Shown one piece after another: positions 17,114 to 25,614 of a DNA stretch of 64,000 bases. The translations under genes were made by a program, and so were the position numbers. Source of the DNA: JACVRM01 sp963755085 (lineage in GTDB: Bacteria > Actinomycetota > Thermoleophilia > Gaiellales > Gaiellaceae); NCBI GenBank assembly GCA_963755085.1, contig CAVWIN010000008.1, positions 186,001-250,000 of the forward strand, in the 5' to 3' direction. The notes under the pieces are model-generated. The model saw only the letters and a program-made list of their open reading frames with translations. It ran no database searches and was not told the DNA's origin. Position 1 is the first letter of the stretch. Each line of letters starts with the position of its first letter.

Positions 17114-18556
17114 CTAGCTCCTCGCCGTCACCTCGTTCACGTGCACGACACTGTTCGGGCCGAGGTTGGTGATCCAGACGACGTAGTAGCGATGGCTGCT
17201 CCCGTCGAGCGTGAACGATGTCGTGCCTGTGACCGTCTTGCTCGACGAGACCGGCGAGAAGCCTCCCTGCTCCACGTCGCCGGCCTCGATCTCGGCCGTG
17301 AAGCCTGGCGTGTCGGTCGTGACCGTCATGGTGCGGATCTTTTTCGGCGATCCCGCGGCGAGCACGACGCCCACGCCCGATTTGGTCAACGCGCCGTGGT
17401 ACTCCTCGGTCGTCCAGTAGGTCTGCCGGCTCCGGTCGGTCGCAAGCGGCGCCTGGGCGTTGTGCTCGCCGGGCGGTCCCGTGCCTTCCGGGTCGTAGGC
17501 GGTGACGCCGGTGAGCGGCACCGCCTTGCCGGCGGACGAGCCGCCGCCGTTGCCGATGCCGGTCGCGTTCGACGCGCCCTTGGTCAGCACGTAGGCGCCG
17601 ACGGCCGCTGCGGCGACGATGGCGACCGCGAGGAGCGTGATCACCAGCATGCGCAGGGCCCGGCGCGCGCGGCGCGGCTTCTGCCAAGCCACCGGCGGGA
17701 CGATCATCGTCGCGGCCGCGTCCCCCGCGACCGGGACGACGCCGCGCCGGCACGCCTCCAGCTCGGCGATCAGGTCGCTCATCGACGCGAAACGGTCGCG
17801 CGGCTCCTTTGCGAGCGCCCGGCGCACGCAGGCGTCGAGCCGCGGCGGAACCTCCGGCCGCGTCGAGCGGACGCTCGGAACGGGGTCGTGGACGTGCCGC
17901 ATCGCCACCGCGACCGGCGACTCGGCCTCGTAAGGCACGCGCCCCGTCAGCAGCTCGTAGAGCACGACGCCGAGCGAGTAGATGTCGCTCCCCTCGCCGG
18001 CGGGCTCGCCCTTCGCCTGCTCGGGCGCGATGTAGTCGCTCGTGCCCATGATCGTCCCGGTCAGCGTCAGCCCCACGGTGCCGCGCGAGTGGGCGATGCC
18101 GAAGTCGGTGACCTTCACGCGCCCCTCCTCGGCGAGCAGGACGTTCTGCGGCTTCACGTCACGATGGACGACGCCGCGCTCGTGCGCCGCCTCGAGCGCC
18201 TGGGCGATCTGGATGCCCAGGTCGATCACCATCCCGACGGGCAGCGCGCCCTCCCGGGCGACAAGCTGCTTGAGGTTCTCGCCCTCGACGTACTCGAAGA
18301 CGATGTACGGCCGCCCGTCGTCCTCGCCGCGGTCGATGACCGTGACGATGTTCGGATGGGCGAGCTGCGCGGCGGAGCGGGCCTCCCGCTGGAAGCGCTC
18401 GACCGCCTCCTCGTCGGAGACGTACTGCTCGTGGAGGATCTTCACCGCGACGGGCCGCTCGAGCATCTGGTCGTGCGCGCGGTACACCGACGCCATCCCG
18501 CCCGAGCCGACCACCTCCTCGAGCTCAAACCGCCCCGCAATCATCTCCCCGACCAC
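17114..18556 (-). CDS. Serine/threonine protein kinase with extracytoplasmic C-terminal beta domain
   Basis: The 480-residue protein has a kinase domain (about 7-270) with GSGGMASV, K39, HRD D133 and DFG D151. A basic stretch leads to one transmembrane helix (about 300-322), a Gly/Ser linker and a C-terminal domain of about 140 residues. Repeated strands there (TDRSRQTYWTTEEY, IRTMTVTTDTPGF, YYVVWITNLG) resemble the discoidin or F5/8 fold often attached to actinobacterial kinases. It is convergent with the pknB-ddl operon and independent of it. This is the third kinase gene within 12 kb. The ligand of the outer domain is unknown. Confidence 0.91.
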   Translation of the reverse strand: MVGEMIAGRFELEEVVGSGGMASVYRAHDQMLERPVAVKILHEQYVSDEEAVERFQREARSAAQLAHPNIVTVIDRGEDDGRPYIVFEYVEGENLKQLVAREGALPVGMVIDLGIQIAQALEAAHERGVVHRDVKPQNVLLAEEGRVKVTDFGIAHSRGTVGLTLTGTIMGTSDYIAPEQAKGEPAGEGSDIYSLGVVLYELLTGRVPYEAESPVAVAMRHVHDPVPSVRSTRPEVPPRLDACVRRALAKEPRDRFASMSDLIAELEACRRGVVPVAGDAAATMIVPPVAWQKPRRARRALRMLVITLLAVAIVAAAAVGAYVLTKGASNATGIGNGGGSSAGKAVPLTGVTAYDPEGTGPPGEHNAQAPLATDRSRQTYWTTEEYHGALTKSGVGVVLAAGSPKKIRTMTVTTDTPGFTAEIEAGDVEQGGFSPVSSSKTVTGTTSFTLDGSSHRYYVVWITNLGPNSVVHVNEVTARS

Positions 18557-18598
18557 CCCGGGAGCGTAGTTCGCAGCGAATGAAGGCGGTGTGAGCGG

Positions 18599-19972
18599 CT
18601 AGTCGGGCGACTCGCCCGCAAGCTCGTCCATGGGGAGGTGCCCGCCGGTGCCGTGGAGGGCGGCGTCGAGCGCCTCCTCCCACACCTCGAGCGCCTCGTC
18701 GAGCTGCGCGTCGGAGATGACGAGCGGAACGAGCACGCGGATGCAGTTGCCGTAGATGCCGGCCTTCAGGAGGAGCAGCCCGCGGGCGGCCGCCGCCTCG
18801 ACGACGGCGGACGCGAGGTCTGCAGCCGGCTCCCTGGTGTCGCGGTCGTGGACGAGGTCGATCGCCAGCATCGCCCCGAGCCCGCGAACATCGCCGATCG
18901 CCGGGAAGCGGCCCTGCCAGCGGAGCATCCGGTCGCGGATCGCCTCGCCGATCTCGGCCGAGCGGGCGACCAGGCCCTCGTCCTCGATCACATCCAGCAC
19001 GGCGAGCGCGGCAGCCTGCGCGACCGGGTTGCCGACGTAGGTCCCGCCAATCGCCGAGTCGCCGGGCGCGTCCATGATCGCCGCCTTGCCGATCACGCCC
19101 GAGAGCGGGAGGCCGGCGGCGATCGACTTCGCCATCGTGATCAGGTCCGGCTCGACGCCGTATTGCTCGATCGCCCACATACGCCCGGTGCGCGCGAAGC
19201 CGGTCTGCACCTCGTCGACGACCATCACGATCCCGTGCTCGTCGCAGACGCGCCGCACGCCCTCCATGAACGGGCGCGGCGCAACGAGGAAGCCTGCTTC
19301 GCCCTGCACGGGCTCGATCACGATCGCGGCGACGTTCTCAGCCGCGACCTGGGTGACGAGCGCGCGCTCGAGCGCTTCCAGCGCAGTGCGGACATCGGGG
19401 CCGCGGTAATCGTGGGCAAACGGGACGCGGTAGACCTCGGGCGCGAACGGCCCGAGCCCGGCCTTGTACGGGTGTGTCTTGGACGTCAGCGAGAGCGAGA
19501 GCAGCGTGCGCCCGTGGAAGCCGCCCTCGAAGGCGATGACCGCGGGGCGGCCGGTGTACGAGCGGGCGAACTTGACCGCGTTCTCGACCGCTTCGGTGCC
19601 GGCGTTGAAGAACGCCGCCTTGGTCGGGCCGGCGATCGGGATCGTCGCGCAGAGCCGCTCGGCGAGCTGGATGTAGACCTCGTAAGGGACGATCGTGAAA
19701 TCGGTGTGCGCGAAGCGCGAGAGCTGCTCCTGCGCCGCAGCGACCACGTCGGGATGGGAGTGGCCGACGTTCAGGCAGCCGACGCCGCCGACAAAATCGA
19801 CGAAGGTGTTGCCGTCCACGTCGGTTATGAGTGCACCACGCCCCTCCTCGATCACGACCGGCAGGTAGATCGAGAGCGGGTCGGCGACGACCTGCTCCTT
19901 GCGGGCCAGGATCTCGCGTGAGCGAGGGCCCGGGATGTCGGTTCTGATGTCGATCGCGCGGGTGGCCGCCAT
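18599..19972 (-). CDS. gabT: Class III aminotransferase, 4-aminobutyrate aminotransferase-like
   Basis: This 457-residue PLP enzyme has the class III pattern: the NAGTEAVENA phosphate-binding loop (about 123-132), GGFHGRT, D253 in VVDEVQTGFARTG and the Schiff-base K282 in MAKSIAAGLP. Close relatives convert GABA and 2-oxoglutarate to succinate semialdehyde and glutamate. A second, similar gene lies in the polyamine island at 58795-60099, so this genome has at least two. The ATG at 19972 was chosen because the family N-terminus begins there. It faces away from the uspA gene, and the 90-base gap holds both promoters. Confidence 0.9.
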   Translation of the reverse strand: MAATRAIDIRTDIPGPRSREILARKEQVVADPLSIYLPVVIEEGRGALITDVDGNTFVDFVGGVGCLNVGHSHPDVVAAAQEQLSRFAHTDFTIVPYEVYIQLAERLCATIPIAGPTKAAFFNAGTEAVENAVKFARSYTGRPAVIAFEGGFHGRTLLSLSLTSKTHPYKAGLGPFAPEVYRVPFAHDYRGPDVRTALEALERALVTQVAAENVAAIVIEPVQGEAGFLVAPRPFMEGVRRVCDEHGIVMVVDEVQTGFARTGRMWAIEQYGVEPDLITMAKSIAAGLPLSGVIGKAAIMDAPGDSAIGGTYVGNPVAQAAALAVLDVIEDEGLVARSAEIGEAIRDRMLRWQGRFPAIGDVRGLGAMLAIDLVHDRDTREPAADLASAVVEAAAARGLLLLKAGIYGNCIRVLVPLVISDAQLDEALEVWEEALDAALHGTGGHLPMDELAGESPD

Positions 19973-20062
19973 GACCTCACGATAACGAAGCGGGCGGCCG
20001 GTCTGTATACGTGAATACCCGTCTTGCAACGGCCCGCCGCCGGGTAGCGCAGAATCCCCCGC

Positions 20063-20482
20063 ATGCCGCTGGGGCGCCGATCCGCCGCGGACGACGGGCC
20101 GCGGGTGCGGCGGATCCTCGTCGGCACCGACCTGTCGCCGACGGCCGGCCGCGCGGTCGCCTGGGCGGCCGACATGGCCGCCCGCTACGAAGCCGAGCTG
20201 CTGCTCGTCCGCGTCGTGGCGGCGGACACACCGGCGGCGCGGGACGAGCTCGAGCGCTACGCCGCCGGCGTCGCACCCGGGGCGACCGCGGTCGTCGCCG
20301 TCGGAGAGGACCCGGCCGACGCGATCGTCGAGACGGTCCAGCGCGAGCGCGCCGACGTCGTCGTGGTCGGCAGCGTCGGCATGCGCGGCCGTAGGACGTT
20401 CCTGCTCGGCAATGTCCCGAACCGGGTCTCGCACACTGCGGGCTGCACCGTGGTGATCGTCAACACGGCGGACAGCGCGTGA
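20063..20482 (+). CDS. Universal stress protein A family protein
   Basis: The 139-residue single-domain UspA fold begins with RILVGTDLSPTAGRAVAWA (from about residue 17). It ends with the nucleotide-binding glycine pattern GSVGMRGRRTFLLGNVPNRVSHTAGCTVVIV, which matches the G-2X-G-9X-G-S/N motif of ATP-binding members. It lies immediately upstream of a UbiB-family gene with overlapping stop and start, so the two are probably co-transcribed. The specific stress is unknown. Confidence 0.88.
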   Translation: MPLGRRSAADDGPRVRRILVGTDLSPTAGRAVAWAADMAARYEAELLLVRVVAADTPAARDELERYAAGVAPGATAVVAVGEDPADAIVETVQRERADVVVVGSVGMRGRRTFLLGNVPNRVSHTAGCTVVIVNTADSA

Positions 20483-22071
20483 CGACCGAGGAGGCGCGTC
20501 CCGACGAGCTGCCCGCCGGCCTGCTCGGGCGAGCGACGCGCATCGGCGTGGTCATGGCCCGCCATGGCCTGCGCGAGCGGCGCGGCGACGAGTCGGATGC
20601 GATCCGCGCGCGTCACCTGCGCGAGGCGCTCGAGGAGCTCGGCCCGACATTCGCGAAGCTGGGCCAGGTTCTGTCCACACGGCCCGACCTGCTGCCGCCC
20701 GAGTACGTCGAGGAGCTGTCGGCGCTTCAGGATCGTGTCCCGCCGCTCGCCGAGCACGAGGTCGTCGAGGTCATGGAGGAGGAGCTCGGCGTCCCGTGGG
20801 AGGACGTCTTCACGACCATCGACCCGCAGCCGATCGCCGCCGGGACGATCGGCCAGGTGCACCGCGCGCAGCTCGAGGGCGGCGAGCGCGTCGTCGTGAA
20901 GGTGCAGCGGCCGACCGCACAGGACGAGATCCTGCGCGACGTCGCGCTGCTCGAGCTCTTCGCCGAGCAGGTGGCCGAGCGGGACGTGTTCCGGACCGTC
21001 GTCGACATCCCCGCCGTCGTGGAGCACCTGTCCAGCTCGCTCCGCCGGGAGCTCGACTTCTGCATCGAGGCGCGCAACATCGAGCGGCTGCGCGAGGTGC
21101 TCCGGCCCTATTCGCGGCTCGACGTGCCGCGCGTCTACGACGCGTACACGTCGTCGCGGCTGCTCGTCATGGAGGAGATTCAGGGCGTCCCTCTGCGCGA
21201 GGCCCCGCCGGGCCGCGAGCGCGAGGAGGCCGCCCGCCAGCTGATCGAGGCCTACTACCACCAGATCCTCACCGACGGCTTCTTCCACGCCGACCCGCAC
21301 CCCGGGAACCTGCTCTGGTGGCAGGAGCGCATCTATTTCCTCGACCTCGGCATGGTGGGCGAGGTGCCGCCGGAGGTGCGCGAGCTGGTCCTGCTGCTTC
21401 TGCTCGCGTTCTGGCAGGAGGACGTGCCGTTCCTCGCCGACGTCGTGCTGATGCTCGGCGGCGCGACGACGACGCCGGACGACCCGGAGGCGTTCGAGCG
21501 CGAGCTCGGCGACCTGCTCGGCACCTACCGGCACACCGCGCTTGCCGACATCCAGCTCGGCCCCGTGATCCAACAGGTCACGGAGATCTCGGCGCGTCAC
21601 GGCGTGCGCCTGCCGGCGTCGATGGCGCTCACCGGGAAGGCGCTTGCGCAGATGCAGCTCGCCGCCTCCGAGCTCGACCCGACGCTCGACCCGCTGTCGG
21701 TCGTCGACTCGTTCCTGCGCCGGCAGCTGACGACGCAGGTGCGCGGTCTGGCCGACCCGAAGCGCCTGTACTACGACGCGCAGAAGCTCCGCGCCCGCGC
21801 GTCCCGGCTCGTCGAGGGCGTCGAGCGGGTCGTCGGTGCGCGGCCGGGCGAGCGGCTCACGGTGAGCTTCCGCGGGCCCGAGCTGGAGCGGACGATCCAG
21901 CGCGCCGCCCGGCAGGTCGCGCTTGCCTTCGTGGCCGCCGGCACGTGGACCGCCACGGGCGCAACGGCGGCCAGCGACCAGATCGGCGGGTGGGCGCCGC
22001 TGCTCCTCGGCATCTTCGCGGCCCTCGTGACGGCGTTGCTCTTCTTAGATCTCTGGCGCTGGCGACGTTAG
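20479..22071 (+). CDS. ABC1/UbiB family atypical protein kinase
   Basis: The 530-residue protein has the UbiB hallmarks. These are the KxGQ motif in FAKLGQVLSTRPDLLPPEY, the Ala-rich-loop equivalent AAGTIGQVHRA, the ATP lysine in VVVKVQRP, HADPHPGN and the DLGMVG motif in place of DFG. One or two hydrophobic helices at the C-terminus anchor it in the membrane. UbiB-type proteins support quinone synthesis or lipid homeostasis, and some have ATPase activity. The start is a GTG overlapping the uspA stop. Confidence 0.92.
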   Translation: MTTEEARPDELPAGLLGRATRIGVVMARHGLRERRGDESDAIRARHLREALEELGPTFAKLGQVLSTRPDLLPPEYVEELSALQDRVPPLAEHEVVEVMEEELGVPWEDVFTTIDPQPIAAGTIGQVHRAQLEGGERVVVKVQRPTAQDEILRDVALLELFAEQVAERDVFRTVVDIPAVVEHLSSSLRRELDFCIEARNIERLREVLRPYSRLDVPRVYDAYTSSRLLVMEEIQGVPLREAPPGREREEAARQLIEAYYHQILTDGFFHADPHPGNLLWWQERIYFLDLGMVGEVPPEVRELVLLLLLAFWQEDVPFLADVVLMLGGATTTPDDPEAFERELGDLLGTYRHTALADIQLGPVIQQVTEISARHGVRLPASMALTGKALAQMQLAASELDPTLDPLSVVDSFLRRQLTTQVRGLADPKRLYYDAQKLRARASRLVEGVERVVGARPGERLTVSFRGPELERTIQRAARQVALAFVAAGTWTATGATAASDQIGGWAPLLLGIFAALVTALLFLDLWRWRR

Positions 22072-22074
22072 TTA

Positions 22075-22122
22075 CCGCGAAAAATCCGGCTCGCTGCGCT
22101 TAGCCATGACGATTTTTCGCGG
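22075..22122. repeat. Perfect 12-base inverted repeat, likely terminator stem
   Basis: CCGCGAAAAATC (22075-22086) is exactly inverted at 22111-22122 as GATTTTTCGCGG, with a 24-base spacer. It starts 4 bases after the ubiB-family stop. The T-run inside the right arm fits a terminator for the upstream gene, but the length and A/T content of the arms are unusual for this GC-rich DNA. Confidence 0.6.
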
Positions 22123-22186
22123 AGAAGATCTCACGCGACTTCGCGCGACGTGGCTGCGCGGGGGGAACCCCCGCTCCGCCGAACGC

Positions 22187-22321
22187 CTACTGCGATGGCG
22201 GTCGCCCGAGGGCCTTTCGTAGCCGGCGGCCCACGACAACCGCGACGAGCCACATCAGCGCGCGAAGAATCGTCCGCTCCACGCGGCCGAGCGTCTTCGG
22301 AGGCGGCTTCTTCGGGGGCAC
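22187..22321 (-). CDS. Small basic membrane peptide, 44 residues (hypothetical)
   Basis: On the minus strand a GTG at 22321 opens a 44-codon frame ending in TAG. The peptide has a Lys/Pro-rich start (PPKKPPPKTLGRVER), a hydrophobic helix (LMWLVAVVV) and a basic tail (GRRLRKALGRPPSQ), a composition typical of real small membrane proteins. It is divergent from the cyclase gene with 25 bases between starts. No clear Shine-Dalgarno sequence is visible, so existence as a gene is uncertain. The overlapping plus-strand frame of 66 codons is less protein-like. Confidence 0.45.
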   Translation of the reverse strand: MPPKKPPPKTLGRVERTILRALMWLVAVVVGRRLRKALGRPPSQ

Positions 22322-22346
22322 GGCTGGCGGTTATCGTGACTGATTC

Positions 22347-24914
22347 TTGAGTCAATCGCTCCCAACCGGCACCGTCACGTTCGTCTTCACGGACATCGAG
22401 GGCTCGACGCGGCTGCTGCACGAGCTCGGCCCCGCCTACCACGAGGCGCTCGCGCAGCACCACCGCGTGCTGCGCGAGGCGATCAGCGGCGCGGGCGGCC
22501 GCGAGATCTCGACACACGGTGACGCCTTCTTCGCGGTCTTCAGCGAGGCCGACCGGGCGGTGGCGGCAGCGACCGCGGCCCAGCAGCAGCTCGCCGCGCA
22601 GACGTGGCCACGCGGCCGCGAGCTGCGCGTGCGGATGGGCATCCACACGGGCGCCGGCGTGGTCGGCGCAGACGACTACGTCGGCATCGACGTCCACGCC
22701 GCCGCGCGCGTCTGCTCGGCCGGCCACGGTGGCCAGGTGCTGATCACCCGCGCGACGCGCGACGCGATCGTCGCCGAGACGCCGCTCCTCGAGCTCGGCC
22801 ACCACGTGCTCAAGGACCTCGAGGAGCCAATCGAGCTCTTCCAGCTCGCCGTCGACGGCCTCCCGCAGGAGTTCCCGCCGCTGAAGACGCTTACGAACAC
22901 GAACCTGCCCGAGCCGCCGACGCCGATCGTCGGCCGCACGCGGGAGGTGCACTACGTGCGCGAGCTGCTCCTGCGCGCCGACACGCGGCTCGTGACGCTC
23001 ACAGGCCCCGGCGGCAGCGGCAAGACGCGCCTCGCGCTCGAGGTCGGCCGCGAGCTGGTGGAGAAGTTCCCGAACGGTGTCACGTTCGTCGCGCTCGGCG
23101 GCATCAACGACGCCTCGCTCGTCGTGCCCTCGGTCGGCGAGGCGCTCGGCGTCGAGGCGTCGAGCAGCCGGTCGCTGGAGGAGGTGCTGCACGACCACCT
23201 CCGCGAGCGCCGCCTGCTGCTGATCCTCGACAACTTCGAGCACGTGCTCGGCGCGGCGCCGCACCTGGCGCGCACGCTCGCGGATGCGCCCGGCGTCACC
23301 GTGCTCGTCACGAGCCGTGAGCGGCTGCACCTCTCGAACGAGCGCGAGCTGACCGTGCCGCCGCTGAGCCCGACCGACGCGGTCGCGCTCTTCACGGCGC
23401 GCGCGAAGGCGGCGCTGCCGACCTTCGAGGACAACGAGCTCGACCGCGAGGCGATCGAGCAGATCTGCCGGCGGCTCGACGGGCTCCCGCTGGCGATCGA
23501 GCTCGCGGCCGCACGCGTGAAGCTGCTCTCGCCGCGGGCGCTCCAGGGCCGGCTCGGACGGCGGCTGCAGCTGCTGACCGGCGGCGCCCGCGACCTGCCC
23601 GAGCGCCAGCAGACCCTGCGGGCGACGATCGACTGGAGCTACGAGCTGCTCGAGGCGAGCGAGCAGCGGCTGCTCGCCCGACTCGCCGTGTTCGCGAACG
23701 GGTGCACCCTCGAGGCCGCGGAGGAGGTCTGCGAGGCGTCGCTCGACGACCTCGCATCGCTCGTCGACAAGAGCCTCCTCGGCCGGGACGACCACGGCGA
23801 CGAGCTCCGCTTCCTCCTGCTCGAGACGATCCGCGAGTACGCGTTCGAGCGGCTGCGCGAGCTCGGCGAGGTCGACGAGGTGCGGCGGCGCCATGCGCAG
23901 CACTACCTCGCCTTCGCCGAGCTGGCGCGCGACGAGCTGCGCGGCGCGGGCCAGGCCAGGTGGTTGGCCTCGCTCGACCAGGAGCACCCGAACCTGCGCG
24001 CCGCGGCGGAGTACGTGCGCCGGGCCGGCGACAAGGAAGGCGAGCTGCGCTTCGTCTCGGCGCTGTGGTTCTTCTGGATCGTCCACGGCCACCTGACCGA
24101 GGCCACGGCGACCGTCGACCGTGCGCTCGAAGGAAGCACGACGCAGCCCATCGCGCTGCGCGCGGACGCACTGAAGGCCGGCGCTGCGCTCGCGCACCGG
24201 ATGGGCGACACACGGCGGGCCAAGCTGTACGCGAAGGAGAGCATCGACCTCTACCGCGAGCTTGGCGACCTGGGCGGCGAGGCGAGCGCGCTGACGACGC
24301 TCGGCGGCGTCGCGCTGGTGGAGGGCGACGGCACGCGCGCCCGGCAGCTTTACGAGCAGGCGCTCGCGCTGGCGCGCTCGCTCGACGACCCCTTCCGGCT
24401 CGCAAGCGCGCTCGGGAACCTCGGCTACCTGCTGCTGATGGAGGGCGACAACGACCGCGCGGGCCAGCTGTTCGAGGAAGGGCTGATGGTCTTCCGCCGC
24501 CTGTCGAGCGAGGAGGGCGTTGCGCGTTCGGTCCTGAACCTCGCCTTCGTCGCGTGGCAGCGGTCGGCGTTCAAGGAGTCGGAGGCGCTGATGAAGGAGG
24601 CGCTCCGGCGCTTCGGCAGCATCGGCTCGCGCGAGGGCATCGCCTACTGCCTCGAGGGACTGGCCGCGGTAGCCGTGGCCCAGTCGGACCACCTCCGCGC
24701 GGCACGCCTGCTCGGCGCGTCTGCCGCCGTATTCGAGAGCCTGGAGCTCAACCTCGACCCCTTCGAGCTCGCGCTGCACGGCTGGACGATCAACGAGGCG
24801 CGCGGGCAGCTCCGCAACGAGTACGAGGCGGAGCATGCCGCGGGGCGGGCGCTGTCCGTCGAGCGCGCGGCCGAGTATGCGCTTGCCGACAACGTCGTGC
24901 TCGCCGGTGCCTGA
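22347..24914 (+). CDS. Adenylate/guanylate cyclase domain - NB-ARC-like ATPase - TPR regulator
   Basis: The 855-residue protein has three parts. Residues about 8-170 form a class III nucleotide cyclase domain with FTDIEGST and THGDAFFAVF carrying the two metal-binding aspartates. Residues about 190-500 form an NB-ARC/AfsR-type P-loop ATPase with GPGGSGKTR, LLLILDNFEHV and GLPLAIELAAARV. The rest is tetratricopeptide-like helical repeats. No DNA-binding domain is present. Such fusions are common in actinobacteria and thought to be signalling switches; the signal is unknown. The TTG start gives the family N-terminus. Confidence 0.9.
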   Translation: MSQSLPTGTVTFVFTDIEGSTRLLHELGPAYHEALAQHHRVLREAISGAGGREISTHGDAFFAVFSEADRAVAAATAAQQQLAAQTWPRGRELRVRMGIHTGAGVVGADDYVGIDVHAAARVCSAGHGGQVLITRATRDAIVAETPLLELGHHVLKDLEEPIELFQLAVDGLPQEFPPLKTLTNTNLPEPPTPIVGRTREVHYVRELLLRADTRLVTLTGPGGSGKTRLALEVGRELVEKFPNGVTFVALGGINDASLVVPSVGEALGVEASSSRSLEEVLHDHLRERRLLLILDNFEHVLGAAPHLARTLADAPGVTVLVTSRERLHLSNERELTVPPLSPTDAVALFTARAKAALPTFEDNELDREAIEQICRRLDGLPLAIELAAARVKLLSPRALQGRLGRRLQLLTGGARDLPERQQTLRATIDWSYELLEASEQRLLARLAVFANGCTLEAAEEVCEASLDDLASLVDKSLLGRDDHGDELRFLLLETIREYAFERLRELGEVDEVRRRHAQHYLAFAELARDELRGAGQARWLASLDQEHPNLRAAAEYVRRAGDKEGELRFVSALWFFWIVHGHLTEATATVDRALEGSTTQPIALRADALKAGAALAHRMGDTRRAKLYAKESIDLYRELGDLGGEASALTTLGGVALVEGDGTRARQLYEQALALARSLDDPFRLASALGNLGYLLLMEGDNDRAGQLFEEGLMVFRRLSSEEGVARSVLNLAFVAWQRSAFKESEALMKEALRRFGSIGSREGIAYCLEGLAAVAVAQSDHLRAARLLGASAAVFESLELNLDPFELALHGWTINEARGQLRNEYEAEHAAGRALSVERAAEYALADNVVLAGA

Positions 24915-25503
24915 GCTCCGCGAGGCCGACGCCGCCGCCGACCCGTTCCTCCAGTTCGACCGCTGGTTCGCAGAGGCGGGCGAGGCCGTCCCGGTCCCCG
25001 AGGCGATGGTGCTTGCAACGGCGGCACCCGACGGCGCGCCGTCGGCGCGCATGGTGCTGCTCAAGGACGCCGGCGAGGATGGGTTCGTGTTCTTCACGAA
25101 CTACGACAGCCGCAAGGGGCGCGAGCTCGCGGCGAACCCGCGGGCGGCGCTGCTCTTCCACTGGCAGCCGCTCGGGCGGCAGGTGCGAGTTGAGGGGCCG
25201 GTGGAGCGGCTCGACGAGGCGGCCTCGGACGCCTACTTCGCGACGCGGCCGCTCGGTGCCCGCATCGGCGCGTGGGTGTCCGCGCAGAGCGAGGTGATCG
25301 GTTCGCGGGGCGAGCTGGAGGCGGCGGTAGAGACGATGCGGCAGCACATGGGCGCCGAGCTGGAGCGGCCGCCGCACTGGGGCGGCTTCCGCCTCCGGCC
25401 GGAGGTCTTCGAGTTCTGGCAGCACCACGACAACCGTCTGCACGACCGGCTGCGGTACCGGCGCCGTCCAGACGGGTGGGTTCGGGAGCGGCTGGCTCCG
25501 TAG
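24907..25503 (+). CDS. pdxH: Pyridoxamine 5'-phosphate oxidase
   Basis: The 198-residue FMN enzyme oxidises pyridoxine or pyridoxamine 5'-phosphate to PLP. Family motifs are ARMVLLKDAGEDGFVFFTNYDSRKGREL (split FMN/PLP site), ALLFHWQPLGRQVRVEG, the QSEVIGSR loop and the C-terminal WQHHDNRLHDRLRYRR. The GTG at 24907 overlaps the stop of the cyclase gene. An open extension further upstream is read in another frame over the cyclase end and was rejected. PLP supply fits the many PLP enzymes of this window, but no direct link is shown. Confidence 0.94.
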   Translation: MPELREADAAADPFLQFDRWFAEAGEAVPVPEAMVLATAAPDGAPSARMVLLKDAGEDGFVFFTNYDSRKGRELAANPRAALLFHWQPLGRQVRVEGPVERLDEAASDAYFATRPLGARIGAWVSAQSEVIGSRGELEAAVETMRQHMGAELERPPHWGGFRLRPEVFEFWQHHDNRLHDRLRYRRRPDGWVRERLAP

Positions 25504-25592
25504 GGGCTGTCCCAAGTGCCTGCGCGCGGAGACGCTCGAGCGAACCGAGCCGCGGCCAATCACTGGGGACAGCCCCCTTCGGGGACAGCCCC
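25503..25592. repeat. GGGGACAGCCCC palindromic repeat cluster, pdxH-dcd gap
   Basis: The gap holds GGGGCTGTCCC (25503-25513, overlapping the pdxH stop codon) and two direct copies of GGGGACAGCCCC (25565-25576 and 25581-25592) separated by four bases (CTTC). The first is the inverse of the other two, so a long hairpin with a 50-base loop is possible. The same tandem motif occurs inside sufD at 45752-45779. Confidence 0.65.
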
Positions 25593-25614
25593 GGCCAGCC
25601 CCTATGATCGCGCC

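Noticed and set aside
22150..22350. A 66-codon plus-strand frame in the gap before the cyclase gene
   Set aside because: The composition is Arg/Ala/Pro-rich with no hydrophobic or structured segment. The opposite-strand 44-residue frame is more protein-like.
22131..25097. A 988-codon open frame on the minus strand opposite the cyclase-ATPase-TPR gene
   Set aside because: It is Arg/Ala/Glu/Val-rich low-complexity sequence with no domain pattern and is the antisense shadow expected from GC-rich codon use. The plus-strand gene has clear motifs.
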